Positions 1 to 6,709 of a DNA stretch of 15,481 nt are shown piece after piece (position 1 is the first letter of the stretch; the number at the start of each line of letters is the position of its first letter). The stretch lies in the NCBI GenBank assembly GCA_050697555.1, contig JBOHAD010000056.1, positions 1 to 15,481 of the forward strand, given 5' to 3'. The stretch comes from DASQWP01 sp050697555. GTDB taxonomy: Bacteria > Actinomycetota > Thermoleophilia > Gaiellales > Gaiellaceae. The notes below the pieces were generated by a model that did not search any database, was not told where the DNA came from, and saw only the letters and a program-made list of their open reading frames with translations. A program made the position numbers and the translations under genes.

Positions 1-1
1 C

Positions 2-145
2 GTCGTGGCTGCGCTCGTGGTCGCGGTGCTGGTGGCCGTGATCGGCGCCGAGCACGTCGCCGCTGCCCGCCGCAGCTCGCGCGGCGAGCCGTCACCGCTC
101 GAGCGCCTCGAGGCGTCGGCGGTCGGTGAGGGCCAGCAGCCCTGA
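2..145 (+). CDS. C-terminal end of a membrane protein (5' end outside window)
   Basis: Only the last 47 codons are present. The frame opens at base 2 and stops at TGA 143-145. The first ~17 residues are a run of Val, Ala, Leu and Ile, which looks like the second half of a transmembrane helix. A charged tail with two Arg pairs and Glu, ending in a Gln-Gln-Pro C-terminus, follows and is probably cytoplasmic. This is consistent with the last helix and tail of a transporter such as an MFS permease, but the fragment is too short to assign a family. The gene converges on the winged-helix gene on the other strand, with a 49-base gap that contains a hairpin. Confidence 0.6.
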   Translation, partial: VVAALVVAVLVAVIGAEHVAAARRSSRGEPSPLERLEASAVGEGQQP

Positions 146-158
146 GCGGGAACCCCGG

Positions 159-175
159 CGGCACTCGAGGTGCCG
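159..175. terminator. Hairpin between two convergent genes
   Basis: The arms CGGCAC (159-164) and GTGCCG (170-175) are perfect complements around a five-base loop. The hairpin lies between the stop codons of the two converging genes (145 and 195). No T-run follows on either strand, so a bidirectional terminator is a guess from position and symmetry. Confidence 0.4.
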
Positions 176-194
176 GCGAGCTCTCGAGTCGAGC

Positions 195-1229
195 TCACGC
201 GTGGAACGCCGCCAGCCGCTCGGCTTCCTCTCGCAGCTCGCGGAGCGCGGCTCGGTCGAGGCGGGCGAACGGCTCGAGCTGCACGCGGCCACGCTCGTAC
301 CTCCAGGTTCCGGCCACGGCGCCGTCGACGAGGAACGTGTTCACGGAGTGGGGAGTCCTCGTGTTGAAGACGAGCGGGCGGTACTCTTCCGGGAGGATCC
401 CCGTTCGGCGCGCGTGGACGAGCAGCGTCGCGTCCCAGACGGGGAGGAAGCGGACCGGGGCGGGCGTCTCGGGGTCGGGGAGCGGCGCGCGGGGAAGGTC
501 GAGGAGCTCCTCGCCGCCCTCGGCACGAAAGCGGCGCAGGCGCAGACGCTCGAGCGCGGATGCGATCTCTCCGACAGGCAGGCCGGCCCACTCGGCGACG
601 TCGCGCCGGGTAGCCGGCCCGAAGGCCGCGAGATAGCAGCGCGCGAGGTGCTCGAGCCCTTCCCCGGCCGTCGCGTCGGCCGGGCCGAGCCAGTCCTCGG
701 CGGCCGCGTAGAGATCGGCACGACGACGCTCCCACGTGCCGGAGGGCGGCACGCGGACGAGGTCGAGCCAGAGGCCGACGCCGCGCGCATGGGGCTTACC
801 GAGCAGCTCGTCGATCTCGGCGCCGCGCACTGCCCCGTCCACGAGTCGCCTCTTCAGGCGCCCGGCTGCCGCAGCCATCTCGTCAGGAGCCGCTTGACCG
901 GGGTGGGCGCGCAGCCACCACTCCCGGCGTGTCCGGCGGATGCCGACCGCGAAGGGCCAGTAGTCGCGGCCTGAAACGAGGTGGATCGTCGAGCGCATGA
1001 GCGTCCCCTGGACGACGGAACGCCGCTCGAGCGCCCGCGTGAGATCGCGACGCTCGAACCCCTCGACCCGCGACCAGAGACCGATGTACATGGAAGGCGC
1101 GTACTGCGACTGCAAGCCGCCCAGGCGCTCGAGCGCTCGTGGCAGCGTCGCTCGCGCGCGCTCGAGCAGGAGCTGGCGCGCGAGCAGCGCACGGTTCAGC
1201 TCCCGCGCCGTGAGGACACGCTCGGCCAC
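195..1229 (-). CDS. Winged-helix DNA-binding domain protein, AlkZ/YcaQ-like (HTH_42 family)
   Basis: This 344-residue protein has the features of the HTH_42 (DUF1006) family. That family includes the DNA glycosylases AlkZ and YcaQ/AlkX, which excise alkylated bases or unhook interstrand crosslinks. Near the N-terminus is LGGLQSQYAP; Q40-S-Q42 matches the catalytic Q-x-Q motif described for AlkZ-type enzymes. It is followed by the family pattern of a WSR segment and an RSTIHLV segment around residues 50-85. The length is close to the usual 350-400 residues. Start: GTG at 1229, giving a sensible N-terminus just before the family homology. A -10-like TAACAT lies six bases upstream and no ribosome binding site is seen at normal distance, so the mRNA may be leaderless. 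Many actinobacterial members are annotated only as winged-helix proteins, so glycosylase activity is an inference from the Q-x-Q pair. Confidence 0.85.
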   Translation of the reverse strand: MAERVLTARELNRALLARQLLLERARATLPRALERLGGLQSQYAPSMYIGLWSRVEGFERRDLTRALERRSVVQGTLMRSTIHLVSGRDYWPFAVGIRRTRREWWLRAHPGQAAPDEMAAAAGRLKRRLVDGAVRGAEIDELLGKPHARGVGLWLDLVRVPPSGTWERRRADLYAAAEDWLGPADATAGEGLEHLARCYLAAFGPATRRDVAEWAGLPVGEIASALERLRLRRFRAEGGEELLDLPRAPLPDPETPAPVRFLPVWDATLLVHARRTGILPEEYRPLVFNTRTPHSVNTFLVDGAVAGTWRYERGRVQLEPFARLDRAALRELREEAERLAAFHA

Positions 1230-1235
1230 GCGCGG

Positions 1236-1262
1236 ATGTTAGTGCCCCTCCAAGGGGCACTA
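1236..1262 (-). promoter_or_regulatory. Palindrome over the promoter of the AlkZ-like gene
   Basis: A perfect inverted repeat with 10-base arms TAGTGCCCCT and AGGGGCACTA around a CCA spacer covers 1240-1262. On the minus strand it runs directly into a -10-like TAACAT (1241-1236), which is six bases from the GTG start. The palindrome therefore sits in the -35/-10 spacer, a classic repressor position. It could instead be a terminator hairpin for the upstream gene, but no T-run follows and the upstream stop is more than 120 bases away. Confidence 0.5.
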
Positions 1263-1296
1263 GTCGGCGGGGCGGCGAGGCGCTGAGCGGGGCCGC

Positions 1297-1311
1297 GGGA
1301 GACCATCTCCC
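1297..1311. repeat. Short perfect inverted repeat in a gene-poor gap
   Basis: The arms GGGAGA and TCTCCC flank a CCA spacer. This lies in the 1263-1383 gap, downstream of the stop of the small membrane protein gene on the minus strand. It could act as a terminator stem for that gene, but no T-run follows. I see no convincing gene in this gap. Confidence 0.3.
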
Positions 1312-1383
1312 AGGCACGGTGCTCGGACTGGTGGCGGTCGACCCGAGTGGGCGGCGCCTCCATCCGAGGAAGGCTATGGCTCG

Positions 1384-1674
1384 TCAGTCGTCGTCGTCGC
1401 TTCCGTCGCCGCTGCGCCCTCGGCCCCGGCCGCGCCCGCGGCCGCTGTCGTCCTCCTCCTCGGTGGTCGTCTCTCCCGTCGTCGTCTCGTCGCGTGTGGT
1501 GGTCTCCCGGTCCGTCATCGTCTCTTCCGTCGAGAGCGGCGCGCGCGGGCTCAGGTTGCCGACTGGGTCGTTCCGGTCGGTCGTGTACCCGATGAGGAGG
1601 AGGTTCACCGCCAGGGCGGCGATCGCCGCCGCGACCACGGCCAGGGCTACGGGGAGGAAGCGCCTCACGCCCAC
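1384..1674 (-). CDS. Small membrane protein with acidic, low-complexity tail
   Basis: No known family was recognised. The 96-residue product starts with a short basic stretch (VRR), then one hydrophobic helix (about residues 6-29, rich in Ala, Val and Leu). After it come a Thr/Glu-rich region with repeated ETTT units, an Arg-Gly repeat and a terminal run of four Asp. This looks like a single-pass anchor with an extracytoplasmic disordered tail. The GTG start at 1674 follows the stop of the reductase fragment by three bases. An AGGAGG (1691-1686) lies 11 bases upstream, so the two are probably co-transcribed; a second GTG two codons later is possible. The tail DNA is a near-repetitive run of GTC/CGG-type triplets, prone to length change. 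Confidence 0.6.
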   Translation of the reverse strand: MGVRRFLPVALAVVAAAIAALAVNLLLIGYTTDRNDPVGNLSPRAPLSTEETMTDRETTTRDETTTGETTTEEEDDSGRGRGRGRGRSGDGSDDDD

Positions 1675-1677
1675 AGG

Positions 1678-2172
1678 TTACGCAGCCTCCTGAAGCGTCC
1701 CCGCGGAGAGCTCGCGGCGCAGCGCCCCGACCTCCCGTGGACGGTTGGCGAGGAGGGCCGCGAGCAGGCGCCCGTCCCGCCCCACGTAGCGGGCCGTGAA
1801 CGAGTCCGGAGTGCCCTCGATCTCGACGGCCGCCCAGTCGTCGGCGTGGCCGACGTGCTGAAGGCGCAGGCCGAACTGGTCCGACCAGAAGTAGGGAAGG
1901 TCGTCGTACGGCCGCTCGCGGCCGAGGAGAGCATGCGCGACCGCCGCCGCCTGGCCGGCGGCCGACGTCCAGTGCTCGACGCGGACGTGGCGCGACGCCG
2001 AGGGCCGCCATGCGCTCGCAACGTCGCCGCACGCGTAGACGTCGACGAGAGTCGTCCGACCGCAGGCGTCGGTGGGGATTCCTCCGCGGTCTCCGCCGAG
2101 GAGCTCCCCCGCGGGCTCGGCGCCGACGGCGACGAGCGCCACGTCGCACGCGACCTCGGAGCCGTCGGTGAG
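1678..2172 (-). pseudogene. C-terminal fragment of a ferredoxin/rubredoxin reductase-type FAD oxidoreductase
   Basis: The readable protein matches the C-terminal ~165 residues of NAD(P)H-dependent, FAD-binding ferredoxin/rubredoxin reductases, which pass electrons to ferredoxins of P450s or dioxygenases. Visible are the LTDGSE strand, VALVAVGAEPA, the FAD-contacting VYACGDVA motif, a segment with RVEHW, then a Reductase_C domain with YFWSDQFG. Full-length members are about 400 residues. Here both N-terminal GxGxxG dinucleotide motifs are missing, because homology ends at about base 2172 where histidine-kinase sequence begins on the other strand. The frame stays open to a stop at 2245 but contains no reductase sequence beyond 2172. 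The only in-frame start candidate is an internal GTG at 2142. It cannot be functional as it stands, and is either a deletion remnant or one side of an assembly join. Confidence 0.8.
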
Positions 2173-2781
2173 AGGACGCCTCTGACCGCGCTCCGTCTGC
2201 GCCTCGAGAACCTCGAGGCGGAGGTTCCGTCGTCCGGAAGGCCCTCACTCGAGGGGGCGGTGGCCGAGGTCGAGCGCCTCTCGCGCCTGGTCGAGGGCCT
2301 TCTTGCCCTGGCGCGTAGCGACGCGAGCGAGGAAACGGGCGAGCGCCTCGACCTCGGCAGACTGGTCGAGAGTCGCGCCGAAGCCTGGTCCGCGCTCGCC
2401 GGGGAGCGCGGAGTCCGTCTGGAGACCTCCCAGGACGGCCCGGCGATCGTCCGCGCGGCGCCCGCACGCGTCGAGCAGGTGCTCGACAACCTGCTCGCCA
2501 ACGCGCTCGAGGTCTCTCCCGAAGACGGGACGATCCGCCTCGGGACGAGTCGCGGGCGCGGCCGGGTCGAGCTCCACGTCGTCGACGAGGGGCCGGGCCT
2601 CAGCGCCGAGGAGCGCGAGCGGGCGTTCGACCGCTTTTGGCGCGGCCGCGGAAGCGGGGAGGGGTCGGGTCTCGGCCTGGCAATCGTCAAGCGCCTCGTC
2701 GCCGCAGACGACGGCCGCGTCGAGCTGCGAGCGGCAGCCCCGCGCGGCATCGACGCCGTCGTCGAGCTTCACCCGTCCTAG
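2173..2781 (+). pseudogene. C-terminal fragment of a sensor histidine kinase, phosphoacceptor His missing
   Basis: From RTPLTAL onward the plus strand encodes the end of a HisKA helix pair and a complete HATPase_c domain. Landmarks are the helix LRLRLENLE, the second DHp helix with LSRLVEGLLALAR, the N box VLDNLLANALEVSP, G1 box VDEGPGLS, F box AFDRFW and G2 box GSGLGLAIVKRLV. In an intact kinase RTPL follows S-H-E-L. Here the three codons before it are not an H box, so the phosphorylatable His and the whole sensor/HAMP part are absent. The frame remains open to the left only because it is antisense to the reductase fragment. The TAG stop (2779-2781) overlaps the stop of the convergent MMPL gene in a shared CTAG. 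No response regulator is adjacent. Confidence 0.8.
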
Positions 2782-4928
2782 CGGCTTCCCTCCCGACCGG
2801 GTACCGGCGTGAGGTCGACGTCGAGTCGCGGCAGGAGCCGGTCGAGCCAGCCGGGGATCCACCAGGTTCCTCGTCCGAGGAGCTGCATCACGGCCGGGAC
2901 GAGAACCATTCGCACGACGGTGGCATCGACGAGGATGGCGGTCGCCATGCCGACGCCCATCAGCTTGAGGAAGACCTCGCTCGAGAAGACGAACGCGAGG
3001 AAGACGACGACCATGATCGCGGCCGCCGCGGTGATGACGCGCGCCGTCTTGGCGACCCCGTCGACGACCGCGCGGCTCGTGTCGCCGTGGCGAAGGTACT
3101 CCTCCCGCACCCGGGAGAGGAGGAAGACCTCGTAATCCATGGAGAGACCGAAGAGGATTGCGAACATCATCACGGGGATGGCCGAGGGCACGGGCGTGTC
3201 CGTGTCCATCCCGAGCAGCCCTCCCGCGAACCCACCCTCGGCGAACAGGGCCACGACGCCGTAGGCCGCGCCGACGGAGAGGAGGTTGAGGACGCCCGCC
3301 TTGAGCGCGATCGCGGGCGAGCGGAAGGCAGCGAGGATGAAGAGGAGCGAGAGTCCGACGACGCCGGCGATGAAGAGCGGCAGGCGCCCGGAGACGAGCT
3401 CGCTCTCGTCGATGAACGCGGCCGTCTGCCCACCGACGTACACGGTCAGCCCGCCACCGTCTGCCGCCTGCGGCAGGAGGGTCTCGCGCAGGCGGTGCAC
3501 GAGGTCGGTGGTGGCGCTCTCCTGCGGCGAGGTCGTGGGGACGAGGGTGAGGACGGCGGCGTTCCCGTCGGGGTTGAGCGTCGGCTCGCTCACCGAGGCG
3601 ACCGCTGGCTCGGCGCGCAGGCGCTCCGCGAGCGGGGCCAGCCCGGCTTCCGCCTCAGGGCCTGCCAGGTCGGCGGCCAGGAACAACGGGCCGTTGGCGC
3701 CCGGGCCGAAGCCCGCGCTGATCAGGTCGTAGGCGCCACGGCTCGTGGTGCCGGCGGGGCTGTTGCCGGCGTCGGGAAAGCCGAGGCGGAGACCCAAGGC
3801 AGGGGCGGCGAGAGCGAGCAGGACCGCCGTGCCGGCGAGCGCGGCCGTCCACGGGTGCCGCTGCACCAGGCGGCTCCAGCGGGCCGCCGGCCTCGCGGCG
3901 TCCTCACGCAGGCTGCGACCGAGCCCCGGGAGGCGCAGCCGGTCGACTCGCGGGCCGGCGAAGGCGAGCAGGGCGGGAAGCAGCGTCACCGAGGCGGCCA
4001 TGACGACGAGCACCGCCAGACTGGCCGAGACGGCCACGCCGTAGAGAGAGGGCACGCCGACGAGCAGGAGGCCGAGGATCGAGATCACGACCGTCGTCCC
4101 GGCGACGAGCACGCTCCGCCCGGCCGTCTGCACCGCCTCGACCGTCGCCGCTCGCGGCTCCGTGCCCGCGGCGAGCGCGGCCCGGAAGCGGGTGAGGATG
4201 AGTAGCGCATAGTCGATCCCGACGCCGATGCCCATGAGCCCGGCGACGGCCGGCGCCCAGTCCGGTACGTCGACCACCGCAGCGACGACGCCGATCAGCG
4301 ACGCGGAGATACCGAGCCCGAAGAGCGCGGTTAGGAGCGGCAGCCCCGCCGCGACGACCGAGCCGAAGGCGACGAGCAGGATGAGCGCCGCCGCGAGGAC
4401 CGCCAACAGCTCGGGGGGCGCCCCCTCTTCGTCGATGCCGCCCACCTCGACGCGCAGGCCGGTCGAGCCGGCGGCCTCTGCCATGGCGAGCAGCTCGCTC
4501 TCCGTCGCGCTGGGCACGTCCCAGGCGGCCCGGTCGAGCTGGAGGCGGCTGACTGCGATCGTCCCGTCGTCCGAGACCTGGGGAGGCTCTACTGCGCCGA
4601 CGCCTTCCAGGCGGGCGGCCTCCGCGAGCACGCGCTCCATCTCCGCCTCGACCGTCGGGGCGTGCACTCCCGCTGGGGCCTGCCAGACGAAGTCGATCGT
4701 GGCGCCTGAGCGCCCGGGGAAACGCTCGGCCAGGAGGTCGGCCGCCGCCTTCGACTCCGAGCCCGGGGTCGAGTAGTCCTCCTGGAACTCGCCCGCGATC
4801 TGCGGCGTGAAGACCCCGACCGCGGCCAGGAGCCCGATCCACGCCAGCACCATCCGCCCGCGGCGGCGGAAGGCGAGGTCGGCCAGGCGCGCGAGGCGGG
4901 TGGGATTCTCATGTGTTGTGTCTCGCAT
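2778..4928 (-). CDS. MMPL/RND-family membrane transporter
   Basis: The 716-residue protein has the two-fold MMPL architecture. TM1 is at about 26-45, a first extracytoplasmic domain spans about 46-170, and a five-helix bundle covers about 172-325. TM7 (about 360-380), a second periplasmic domain (about 382-510) and a second bundle (about 512-685) follow. Each bundle carries the Asp-Tyr pair thought to relay protons in MmpL3-type proteins: D239-Y240 in GIGVGIDYALL and D598-Y599 in FGLSMDYEVFL. Family members use the proton gradient to export lipids, siderophores or drugs; the substrate here cannot be told. The ATG at 4928 was chosen because GAGGAG lies seven bases upstream; the frame extends 22 codons further but that part is basic and non-conserved. 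It follows the ArsR and TM/coiled-coil genes with a 101-base gap, probably in one operon. Confidence 0.93.
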   Translation of the reverse strand: MRDTTHENPTRLARLADLAFRRRGRMVLAWIGLLAAVGVFTPQIAGEFQEDYSTPGSESKAAADLLAERFPGRSGATIDFVWQAPAGVHAPTVEAEMERVLAEAARLEGVGAVEPPQVSDDGTIAVSRLQLDRAAWDVPSATESELLAMAEAAGSTGLRVEVGGIDEEGAPPELLAVLAAALILLVAFGSVVAAGLPLLTALFGLGISASLIGVVAAVVDVPDWAPAVAGLMGIGVGIDYALLILTRFRAALAAGTEPRAATVEAVQTAGRSVLVAGTTVVISILGLLLVGVPSLYGVAVSASLAVLVVMAASVTLLPALLAFAGPRVDRLRLPGLGRSLREDAARPAARWSRLVQRHPWTAALAGTAVLLALAAPALGLRLGFPDAGNSPAGTTSRGAYDLISAGFGPGANGPLFLAADLAGPEAEAGLAPLAERLRAEPAVASVSEPTLNPDGNAAVLTLVPTTSPQESATTDLVHRLRETLLPQAADGGGLTVYVGGQTAAFIDESELVSGRLPLFIAGVVGLSLLFILAAFRSPAIALKAGVLNLLSVGAAYGVVALFAEGGFAGGLLGMDTDTPVPSAIPVMMFAILFGLSMDYEVFLLSRVREEYLRHGDTSRAVVDGVAKTARVITAAAAIMVVVFLAFVFSSEVFLKLMGVGMATAILVDATVVRMVLVPAVMQLLGRGTWWIPGWLDRLLPRLDVDLTPVPGREGSR

Positions 4929-5029
4929 TTCGCTTCTCCTCGTTCTCATCCGTTCCGTTTCGATCGCAGGCAGGCGCAGGGCCCGGGCGCTCACGCGTCC
5001 TCCGGCCGCCGCACTCGGTGCTGGAGCGC

Positions 5030-5302
5030 CTACTCGACTGCTTTGAGCACGCGTTCCAGCTCGTTCGTCTGGCTGCGCAGATGGGCCAGCTCCGTAACCG
5101 CCTTCTCCAGCTCCGCGGCCGTCTTGCGCTGGGCCTCCGTCGAGTCCTCCGCGAGCTTGCGATACGCCTCCTCGCGCGCGACCGACATCCGTGCCCGCCA
5201 GGTCGCGAAGACCTGCCAGACGACGGCGACGATCACGGTCGTGACGAAGAGGATCCCGACGATCGCGATGCTGGCATCGGCCCAGCTCGTTCCGTTATCC
5301 AT
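5030..5302 (-). CDS. Small single-pass membrane protein with C-terminal coiled coil
   Basis: I do not recognise a named family. The 90-residue protein has one transmembrane helix (about residues 12-34, rich in Ile and Val) followed by a long charged helix (about 38-90). In the latter Leu, Ala and Glu recur at heptad-like spacing (LAEDSTEAQ, LEKAVTELAHL, LERVLKAVE), indicating a coiled coil in the cytoplasm or periplasm. The ATG start at 5302 has a strong AAGGAGG (5317-5311) eight bases upstream, embedded in the end of the ArsR gene, whose stop is only three bases away. Tight coupling to the repressor, and the MMPL gene downstream, suggest an accessory or assembly role for the exporter. That role is inference. 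Confidence 0.75.
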   Translation of the reverse strand: MDNGTSWADASIAIVGILFVTTVIVAVVWQVFATWRARMSVAREEAYRKLAEDSTEAQRKTAAELEKAVTELAHLRSQTNELERVLKAVE

Positions 5303-5305
5303 TGT

Positions 5306-5677
5306 TCATTCCTCCTTTGCCGCCGACGGCTCCTCGCCGTCCTGGTCGTTGAGCGTTCGCGCGGCCTCGGCGATCACGTCCGGCGTCAGCCACAGCACGA
5401 ACGGGGTTACCTCGAAGAACTTCATCGCCTTTCCCTCGGGCGAGACCTCCAGATGCCCGGACACGAGCCCCGCCGCCTCCAGCCGCTGCAGGTGCATGTG
5501 CACGAGCGGGCGGCTCAGCCGCACCTCTCGCGCCAGCAGGCTGACGTGGATCCGCCCGCCCCCGCGAGAGAGGGCGGCCAGGATCCGCAGCCGGTGCGGG
5601 TTCGAGAGCGCCGCCAGCACTTGCACGAGCTCACTTCCGGGCAGCTTCGCGAGGTCGATGTCAGGGCCTTCGCTCAT
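5306..5677 (-). CDS. ArsR-type winged-helix transcriptional regulator
   Basis: The 123-residue protein carries an ArsR-like winged HTH. Helices ELVQVLAALSNPHRLRILAAL and the recognition segment LAREVRLSRPLVHMHLQRLEAAGLV (about residues 15-70) are followed by a wing strand ending in KFFEVTPFVLWL. It has no Cys, so it is not a classical CxC metal sensor; the ligand is unknown. The ATG at 5677 was chosen over one ten codons upstream. It follows directly on a perfect inverted repeat and a -10-like element, and no ribosome binding site precedes either ATG, so transcription probably begins at or near this ATG. It heads an apparent operon with the TM/coiled-coil and MMPL genes, and is likely their repressor. 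Confidence 0.85.
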   Translation of the reverse strand: MSEGPDIDLAKLPGSELVQVLAALSNPHRLRILAALSRGGGRIHVSLLAREVRLSRPLVHMHLQRLEAAGLVSGHLEVSPEGKAMKFFEVTPFVLWLTPDVIAEAARTLNDQDGEEPSAAKEE

Positions 5678-5717
5678 GTGTAAGTTTATTCTTACACTAG
5701 AAAACACGGACCGTCAA
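5678..5717 (-). promoter_or_regulatory. Promoter and operator of the ArsR-MMPL operon
   Basis: A perfect inverted repeat with arms GTGTAAG and CTTACAC separated by six A/T bases spans 5678-5697 and abuts the ATG. On the minus strand a -35-like TTGACG (5717-5712) is followed after 18 bases by AAGAAT (5693-5688), preceded by an extended -10 TG. The -10 lies inside the inverted repeat, so a bound ArsR dimer would block RNA polymerase. The A/T-rich content stands out against the GC-rich surroundings. Confidence 0.7.
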
Positions 5718-5747
5718 ATGGTCGGGCTCGGCCGCGGCTCGGCCGCC

Positions 5748-6680
5748 TCAGCCGCTGAGACCGGCGAGAGCGCGCCGGGCCGGCGCGAGCGCCTGCGGCT
5801 CTTCGAGCACGGGCGCGAAGAGGTCGCCGTGGCGCTCGACGCGGGCGAGCGCCTTGCTCATCCCGAAGCGGCGCGGCTCGACGTCCTCCGTCAGCTCCTC
5901 CCAGGCGAGCGGCGTCGAGACCGGCGCACCCGGCCGCGGCCGTACCGAGTACACGGAGGCGATCGTCTTACCCCATCCGTTCTGGCGCGTGTCGAGGAAG
6001 ACGCCGCGGCGCTTCGCCTTCCGCCACTCCGTCGTGACGAGCCCGTCGTGTCGCCGCGCGAGGAGAGCGGCGGCCTCCTCCGCGAACTCCCGGGCCCTGT
6101 CGTGGGTCGAGCGGCGCGTGACCGGCACGAGCACGTGGATCCCGTCGGCTCCGCTCGTCTTCACGTAGCCCTGGAGACCGACCTCCTCGAGCAGCCCGTG
6201 CACGAGGTGGGCGACCTCGACGGCGAGCCGGAAGCCGCCGTCGGGCGGGTCGAGGTCGAAGAGGACGAAGTCCGGCCGGTCCGGCTTGTCCACGCGGGAG
6301 TACCAGGCATTCATGTCGATGCAGTGCATCTGAACCATCCAGAGGAGCGCGAGCTCCTCGTTCACGAGCGGGAAGCGGACGATGCGCGAGCCCCCCTCGC
6401 GCGGCCAGGTGCGGAAGCTCCGCGTCGGGATCCAGTCGGGCATGCCCTTCGGCGCGTCCTTCTGGAAGAAGGAACCGCCCTCGCTTCCCTCCCGGAAGCG
6501 CTTCATCGTGAAGGGCCGGTCGCGCAGGTGCGGGACGAGCACGGGTGCGATCGCCCGGTAGTAATCCCAGAGTTCGCCCTTCGTGATCCCGTCGCCGGGA
6601 AAGAGGACGCGCTCGGGGCTCGAGAGCCGGACCCTGCGCTTCCCGCGCTCCGCGACCCGCTCTTCTGCGACTCTAGCCAC
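5748..6680 (-). CDS. LigD-type NHEJ polymerase domain protein (PolDom, stand-alone)
   Basis: At 310 residues this is the polymerase/primase domain of bacterial DNA ligase D without nuclease or ligase domains. These enzymes add ribo- or deoxynucleotides at double-strand breaks during non-homologous end joining with Ku. Motifs visible: SSPERVLFP near the N-terminus, FTMKRF (57-62), the metal-binding D142-L-D144 in FVLFDLDPP, the KTSGADGIHVLVP nucleotide-binding segment (174-186), and D230 in VFLDTRQN completing the catalytic triad. The GTG start at 6680 has a CATGCT six bases upstream and no ribosome binding site. It diverges from clpS across 29 bases. Neither ku nor an ATP-dependent ligase gene is in the window, so pathway membership is inferred from family. 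Confidence 0.93.
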   Translation of the reverse strand: MARVAEERVAERGKRRVRLSSPERVLFPGDGITKGELWDYYRAIAPVLVPHLRDRPFTMKRFREGSEGGSFFQKDAPKGMPDWIPTRSFRTWPREGGSRIVRFPLVNEELALLWMVQMHCIDMNAWYSRVDKPDRPDFVLFDLDPPDGGFRLAVEVAHLVHGLLEEVGLQGYVKTSGADGIHVLVPVTRRSTHDRAREFAEEAAALLARRHDGLVTTEWRKAKRRGVFLDTRQNGWGKTIASVYSVRPRPGAPVSTPLAWEELTEDVEPRRFGMSKALARVERHGDLFAPVLEEPQALAPARRALAGLSG

Positions 6681-6709
6681 GCTGACAGCATGCCCGCTAC
6701 GGTGGGCGA
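6681..6709. promoter_or_regulatory. Compact divergent promoters for the LigD-type polymerase gene and clpS
   Basis: Only 29 bases separate the two start codons. On the plus strand TACGGT (6698-6703) is six bases from the clpS ATG. On the minus strand CATGCT (6692-6687) is six bases from the GTG of the polymerase gene. Any -35 elements would have to lie inside the opposite coding region. The hexamers are only moderate matches to TATAAT, so support comes mainly from the repeated six-base spacing seen elsewhere in the window. Confidence 0.4.

Noticed and set aside
1196..1363. A 55-codon minus-strand frame starting at ATG 1363 between the small membrane protein and the AlkZ-like gene
   Set aside because: It has a plausible TAGCCT seven bases upstream, but there is no recognisable domain, it runs through the palindrome, and it overlaps the start of the AlkZ-like gene. 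In GC-rich DNA such frames are common by chance.
1846..2172. Plus-strand frame that appears to extend the histidine kinase to the left with an ATG at 1846
   Set aside because: It is antisense to clear ferredoxin-reductase coding sequence and shows no kinase sensor, HAMP or H-box sequence.
2637..4205. Long plus-strand frame opposite the MMPL gene
   Set aside because: It is highly charged Glu/Asp/Arg/His sequence typical of the antisense of a membrane protein in GC-rich DNA; the MMPL reading is unambiguous.
4929..4994. 22-codon N-terminal extension of the MMPL protein
   Set aside because: The internal ATG at 4928 has a GAGGAG seven bases upstream and the extension is basic and unlike MMPL N-termini.
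5678..5707. Upstream ATG at 5707 as the ArsR start
   Set aside because: It would translate the operator and lie upstream of the likely transcription start set by the -10 at 5693-5688.
5708..5747. GGCTCGGCCGC repeated twice between the LigD-type polymerase gene and the ArsR promoter, possibly a terminator
   Set aside because: It is a GC-rich direct repeat without a stable extended stem or T-run, insufficient to call a terminator.
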